64,000 bases of DNA from Portunus trituberculatus. Lineage: Eukaryota; Arthropoda; Malacostraca; Decapoda; Portunidae. Location of the stretch: the NCBI RefSeq assembly GCF_017591435.1, contig NC_059299.1, forward strand, positions 10,458,480 through 10,522,479. The letters run 5' to 3'. Below are positions 45,400-64,000 of this stretch, piece after piece. The notes under the pieces were generated by a model. That model was not told where the DNA came from. It did not search any database and was given only the letters and a program-made list of their open reading frames with translations. Numbering within the stretch: position 1 is the stretch's first letter; each line of letters begins with the position of its first letter. A program made the position numbers and the translations under genes.

Positions 45400-46146
45400 A
45401 GGCAAGTGGGGTAAGACGGATCCATGGTGTAAGACGGAACCAAGGATTCTATACTCTGTAGCGCTTCACAGGGAAAAAATTGTCATTTTATGCAGTGCTG
45501 ATGTTATATGCATAAGATAAGACACAGCTTGTTTTATATTGAAATAGTTATTATAAAGATTTAGTATTTATGGTATACATGCCTATGAGTGTATACTATA
45601 CAGTATAGATGCCATAAATTGGCATAGTAAACATAGATACCTTCGTAAGCGTTTTGATATTTGAATAGATGGTGATAATGATGCTAAGGAAGAGGTTTTG
45701 GTGTGTGATTTTGTCATAAGTTGTGCAGGGAGAGATGATGATGAGAGAGAGCTTTTTATTATGTTTTTTTGTTTGTTTGTTCGTTTGATTTGTACCAATA
45801 AATTTGGCTCATGGGCAATGTGAAGGGATATGATGATGACGAGGAAGTTTTTTTTTTTTTTTTTTGTGTGCTTTATGCCAATAAGGATTTTTCTTCATGT
45901 TCAGTTTGCGGGGTAACCGATCCCTGGGGGTCCGTCTTACCCCGTCATTTTATTTTTTGGCCCGTAAAAATTATTATTTTGTAAATTCTTGTGCTTCATT
46001 GTTTTCCTTTAACAACCGTGACCCGGGTGTGGACTTCGAAGATAACATCCCAAAGCACCACCACAAACCCACAAACCCCCAAAAATCATATAAATGTGGT
46101 TTCTAGATTCAATACTTTGTTAAGTGGTCCGTCTCACCCCACCTTC
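45400..46146. mobile_element. Candidate MITE with GTGGGGTAAGACGGA ends (~740 bp)
   Basis: 'agtggggtaagacgga' at 45405-45420 pairs with 'tccgtctcaccccac' at about 46128-46142. Extra internal copies lie at 45431 ('ggtgtaagacggaacc') and 45927 ('gtccgtcttaccccgtc', inverted). No coding sequence is visible. No clear target duplication. Confidence 0.55.
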
Positions 46147-46316
46147 CTCTACTTACGGATATTTTTTCTTTATTTTTTTCAAGAAATTGTTATACAATAG
46201 TTAGTATTAAAAAAAAAAAAAAAAAAGTTTTGATAGAGTAGGCCTAAAATTTCCTTAAATATTCATTCTTATGTTCCACAGAACAGTAAAACTGGCGACG
46301 AAACCAATTTAACCTT

Positions 46317-46319
<3 letters not shown>

Positions 46320-46366
<47 letters not shown>
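46320..46366. repeat. (GA)n microsatellite
   Basis: A pure GA tract. 46370-46728 has no recognised feature. Confidence 0.95.
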
Positions 46367-46370
<4 letters not shown>

Positions 46371-46724
46371 GAGGGGGAGGGACAGATTGAGATTACTGAA
46401 AGATTTAATTTGATTGTGTAAATTATCGACTATACATTCATTGCCGATTTTGATTGTGTGTTGAGTGTGCAGGAGATCAATAAACACCATTTTCTTAATG
46501 CTTTAATAATAACATAATTTACTCATTAATACAGAATATTTAATTAACTCCTTAGTACAGAATATCCATTTCCCTAACAATCACACTAGATAATTACATA
46601 ATGTTGGCATACAGTAAATTATGATTCTTAATCTTGTACTTATACATATTTCATAGTTAACGGAAACTAAATAAAACTTATTCATTTGAGAGGAAAAGCA
46701 GAAATGTTGTGGCCGACTGGTCCC

Positions 46725-46728
<4 letters not shown>

Positions 46729-46810
<82 letters not shown>
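46729..46810. repeat. (AT)n microsatellite
   Basis: A pure AT tract. Confidence 0.97.
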
Positions 46811-46812
<2 letters not shown>

Positions 46813-46934
46813 CAGGTTCTAGAGAAGTTACTGACAGTTACTAAAAAACGAAATCATAAAAAGGTGTATGAGGCATCAGAGGCTCCAAATAAAAAGAAGA
46901 AAAAAATAGCATACCCTAATTCGAGCGAGGCTGT

Positions 46935-47250
46935 GTCTTGAAAGAGTTCAAGTCATGTGAAGGAGGAAATACAGAAGTAGACAAACTCCAGAGCTTACTA
47001 GAAAAAAGGATTTGAAGCACTGAGAATACTGGTTAACTCTTGCATTATAAAGATGAGAAAGCACAAGATTTTGTGCAGCGAGATCACGGCAGGAGTGGAA
47101 AGATGGAGTTAGCAAGATCAGAAGAGCAGTTGGTGTGAAAATAGTAATAGAGGATACCAAGATTCGGACATTGAGAAAATAAAAGTGAAGACAGTAGGAG
47201 GGGAGTTAATAATAAAAAAATCTTTGATACCACAGTGGCTAGAAGAAATG
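46935..47250 (-). pseudogene. LINE family J, short C-terminal fragment
   Basis: The 47160-46948 frame has LILLTPSFHSCRDLAAQNLV and LYNARVNQYSQCFKSF, matching the NARVNQYAQSF region of the copy at 16608-17006. Heavily decayed. Confidence 0.6.
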
Positions 47251-47354
47251 TATATAAGGAAACCATGAAACACCGAAACTCTTCCTGCTATAATCCCTCC
47301 TTGGTGTAAAAGCAAGCAACAAAACTGGAAAAGAGCATGTTCCATTTCTAATGG

Positions 47355-47515
<161 letters not shown>

Positions 47516-47702
47516 TAAAGTCTAGCCTAAGTTTGTTGCCATTCTTCAACAATGAATGAGACAAAGAGAATTCCAGGGGACATATTCTAAAAACAAGTGG
47601 TGCTCCATACAGTGACGGAACCTCATAGGTGGAGAAGGCCACATGAGTTTCAGTGATGTAAAATTGTACTATTTATGAATTTGCAGTGGCTATAGTATAC
47701 AC

Positions 47703-47718
47703 ACTCTCTCTCTCTCTT

Positions 47719-47754
<36 letters not shown>
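47703..47754. repeat. (CT)n microsatellite
   Basis: A CT tract with TTTC interruptions, directly after the stop codon (47755) of the receptor gene's last exon. Confidence 0.93.
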
Positions 47755-61514
<13,760 letters not shown>

Positions 61515-61754
61515 GATGCATTGGTTGGGAAACAAACTATAAATAAATAAACATTTAAGTAAATTATTTATTTAAGCAAAATCAATAAACAATGAAAAAA
61601 TTCACTGATGGAGTTTAAAAATGCATGATTTGCTTTTGTTTGCTATTCGTACTGTTAACGTCATTACAATGTTAAGTTTAGATAAAATGCATATCCTCAA
61701 GAACTGGATCTTGTGGCGTCCCAGAAGAATTAAGCACCTTCTTGTTTGTAATAA

Positions 61755-61756
<2 letters not shown>

Positions 61757-61842
<86 letters not shown>
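61757..61842. repeat. (AT)n microsatellite
   Basis: An AT tract adjoining the left end of the long-TIR element. Confidence 0.97.
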
Positions 61843-61844
61843 TA

Positions 61845-62704
61845 TAGTCTGTTCACATAAGTCTGAGCCGTGAAGCCGAGCCTCATTTGAAAGGAGGCCG
61901 CTGATTGGCTGGCCCCTTCTCTCACTCAACTTGTGTTGAAAGGCTGCGTCATGAATGCTTTGTGGTACATGTTTTTGTTTTATTCGTTATATCTCATCTT
62001 ATACACATAACAGACAGTTTCTGTTGGTACCGTTACACTCAACAGTATATGCAGAAGCTTTGATACTCGGGGAAAAACAATTAATAAGCAACTATAAAGA
62101 AGTTTTAGCGAGTTGAAGTGGAAAACTTTTCGCGACATCTTTATAACACGGTTTACTTATCATATCCTTTGGATACATTTAAAGGAATGCTGTTATAAAT
62201 TATTGCATTTCATAAAAGAATGTCTCCTGAACGGCATGCAACTTCCAAATTATAGTTAAAAGATATTGTAAGCGAATTACATAATTATTTATGAGACGGT
62301 GTCACTCGCGAGGAAGGGCACGGAGGAGTGGTCGCGGTGGGAGCGTAATCGCGGTGGGAGCGTAATCCAGTTATAACTGGATCAAGATGAACCAGCAGTG
62401 TGTCTTCCCTGGCGGCACTCCGCTGCGCCACTTCAACTCGCTAAAACTTCTTTGTAGTTGCTTATTAATTGTTTTTCCCCGAGTATCAAAGCTTCTGCAT
62501 TTAGTGTTGAGTGTAACGGTACCAACAGAAACTGTCTGTTATGTGTATAAGATGAGATATCACGAATAAAACAAAAGCATGTACCACAAAGCATTCATGA
62601 CGCAGCCTTTCAACACAAGGTGAGTGAGAGAGGGGGCCAGCCAATCAGCGGTCTCCTTTCAAATGAGGCTCGGCTTCACGGCTCAGACTTATGTGAACAG
62701 ACTA
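61845..62704. mobile_element. Foldback-like element with ~275-bp terminal inverted repeats
   Basis: The left arm, 61847 to about 62121, starts GTCTGTTCACATAAGTCTGA. The right arm, about 62428-62702, is its reverse complement with few mismatches. TA flanks both ends (61845-46, 62703-04), consistent with a Tc1/mariner-type target. The ~306-bp centre contains a doubled 17-bp unit 'gcggtgggagcgtaatc' (62333-62367) and no transposase. It lies about 330 bases upstream of the receptor start. Confidence 0.88.
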
Positions 62705-63477
62705 AACACATTTACTATAAGCCCTTTTGTATATCAAGTCCAAATATTTCTTAAATATATGAAACATTTATTCATACCTTACTTTTTTTTTGTACAAATT
62801 GAAGAATTTGATGTCTTTAAAACCTGAAGCAACGCTTACAAGAAAACAGAGCTTTTCGGGCAAAAATGCAAAACTATTTCGAATACATAACGATATAGGT
62901 GTACTGAATCATTTTGAACTTGCAGTTCATATTCTACAAATATTACAGCTTGTTTGGAATATCATTGATTTGACGTGCTGTAAACAAAGGCGATACCACA
63001 TTAATAAGTTTTTTCCTGCATTTTTTTTCCTGTTTGTCACAGTATTAATTTTTCCAATGTTGATTACACTCTATCCACTTATCCGTTTGTTTGTCTATCT
63101 ATTTACTTCACTTTACTTTTTTGTCTATTCATTCTTTTTATAGTACTCGTTTTTTCTTTTTTATTTGTACAAGTTTATGTTTTATGTTACTTTTCCATGA
63201 TAGTTTTCAGTTTTGTGTTGTTTTCCTTCTTATTTATGAATTTATATTGGCCGTACTTCAAGATTTAATGAAACGAAGCTACTTTCAAATCTTGAAATGT
63301 AATTAACGTGAAAGAAATATACATATAATGAAACTAATAGTGATGTTGATAATGATTGTAAAGAGGACACGTTGACACCAGTTAGAACGAACAGGATACA
63401 TGCATCTTTTTTTTTCTTTTTTTTATGCAAAAGATGAAGATCTGCCAAGGGCAACAAAATATTGAAAGAATTAGCTA
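62705..63477. other. Unassigned AT-rich stretch
   Basis: No recognised coding or repeat feature. A 117-residue frame (62790-63143) is hydrophobic and Phe-rich but has no known motif and lies in T-rich sequence. Confidence 0.4.
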
Positions 63478-63815
63478 GAAGCCACGGATAAATGTCTTGA
63501 AACTTCCCTCTTCAAAAAGGTTAAGTCTTAGGAAGATAGAAATATAGAAGCAGGTAGTTTACCAGTGAAAGGTATGAATGACTGAGAATACTGGTTAATT
63601 CTTGTATTAGAGGGTTGGACAGATATTCTAGGACAATATCCCCCTACCAATATCCCCCCTAGGACAAAATCCCCCACCATAGAAAAAATCGAACCTAACC
63701 TAACCTTAGGACAATATCCCCCCCCTAGTGTCCTAGGGGGGGATATTGGGGGATTTTGTCCGGGGGGGTTTTGTCTGGGGGGATATTGTCCTGAAACGTT
63801 GGACAGAATAGGGAT
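63478..63815 (-). pseudogene. LINE family J fragment interrupted by a MITE
   Basis: Nucleotide blocks 'acttccctcttcaaaa', 'ttaccagtgaaaggtatgaa' and 'gttggacagaatagggat' match 16625-16770 in the same order. A 175-bp insert splits it at 63623-63797. Confidence 0.75.
63623..63797. mobile_element. 175-bp MITE with 9-bp flanking duplication
   Basis: 'gttggacag' lies on both sides (63614-63622 and 63798-63806), and the LINE paralogue at 16750 has one copy, so the boundaries are clear. The insert is built from 'ggacaatatcccccc' and 'ggacaaaatccccc' units in inverted arrangement with a central 'aacctaacctaacct'. Confidence 0.85.
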
Positions 63816-64000
63816 TATTATTCAAAGCTAACTGTAGGTATGTAATGTAATATATCATAATGTATTCCCTGTACCTCTGATTATCGTACGCCTGGCAACC
63901 CTACGTAAGCCTCAATCTTGCTGGCGTCTCCATGGCAGGCAGGCGTACGGGGGTCCTTCCAAGGCTTTCTCTGTGTTCCTCTGCTTGAATACACATACTC
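63816..64000. other. Unassigned end of window
   Basis: No recognised feature. Confidence 0.4.

Noticed and set aside
63689..63712. Interstitial telomeric repeat (CCTAA)n
   Set aside because: Only about three units ('aacctaacctaacct') inside a MITE; too short to indicate a telomere or fusion site. A similar short run near 9220 is also insufficient.

Overview
The window is animal nuclear DNA, most likely an arthropod and probably a decapod crustacean. Evidence: two intron-containing host genes on the minus strand, very dense dinucleotide microsatellites ((AT)n, (GT)n, (CT)n), and a heavy load of CR1/Jockey-group LINEs, a DIRS element, hAT and pogo/Tigger DNA transposons, and tRNA-derived SINEs with a conserved 'TTCACCTAGCAG' core. 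The decapod assignment is inference from repeat flavour; arthropod-like animal DNA is firm. There is no prokaryotic gene, CRISPR array or operon.

Host genes. (1) 43378->23684, minus: a complete seven-exon POFUT1 (GDP-fucose protein O-fucosyltransferase 1). All splice phases join, the product is 391 residues, it has a signal peptide, the PCMGRFGNQADHF and HLRNGVDW motifs, and a C-terminal HIEL ER-retrieval signal. Exons 1-5 lie at 43.4-39.6 kb and exons 6-7 at 24.6-23.7 kb; the ~15 kb intron between is a stack of nested transposons. (2) 61514->47755, minus: a single-pass membrane receptor with signal peptide, Cys-rich ectodomain, one TM exon and a C-terminal segment resembling the end of a SEFIR (IL-17 receptor) domain. 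The assignment is tentative: some exons are missing or do not join in frame.

Layout. 0-1 kb: two LINE 3' ends facing each other as a palindrome, then a 103-bp tandem duplication. 1.0-8.3 kb: a hAT-like transposase split by a near-complete CR1 (1.5-6.6 kb) whose esterase-type ORF1 is itself split by a 555-bp TIR element carrying a MADF domain. 8.6-10.85 kb: an unclassified element with iterated terminal motifs and a triplicated 200-bp block. 12.66-13.30 kb: pogo-like deletion derivative. 13.3-15.0 kb: RNase-H LINE. 15.0-18.4 kb: DIRS element split by a Jockey-group LINE. 20.3-21.6 kb: Tigger-like element with a large palindrome. 23.7-43.4 kb: POFUT1, whose intron 5 holds about six 'family B' LINEs, four SINEs and two Tiggers. 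43.4-47.7 kb: intergenic repeats. 47.75-61.5 kb: receptor gene with intronic LINE, hAT, SINE and LINE-C insertions. 61.8-62.7 kb: long-TIR foldback. 63.5-63.8 kb: LINE fragment carrying a small MITE.

The most striking pattern: family B LINEs and the tRNA-Val-like SINEs start and/or end at (CA)n tracts, always with (CA)n on the element's sense strand, in chains such as LINE-(GT)n-SINE-(GT)n-LINE. This suggests microsatellite-targeted retrotransposition.
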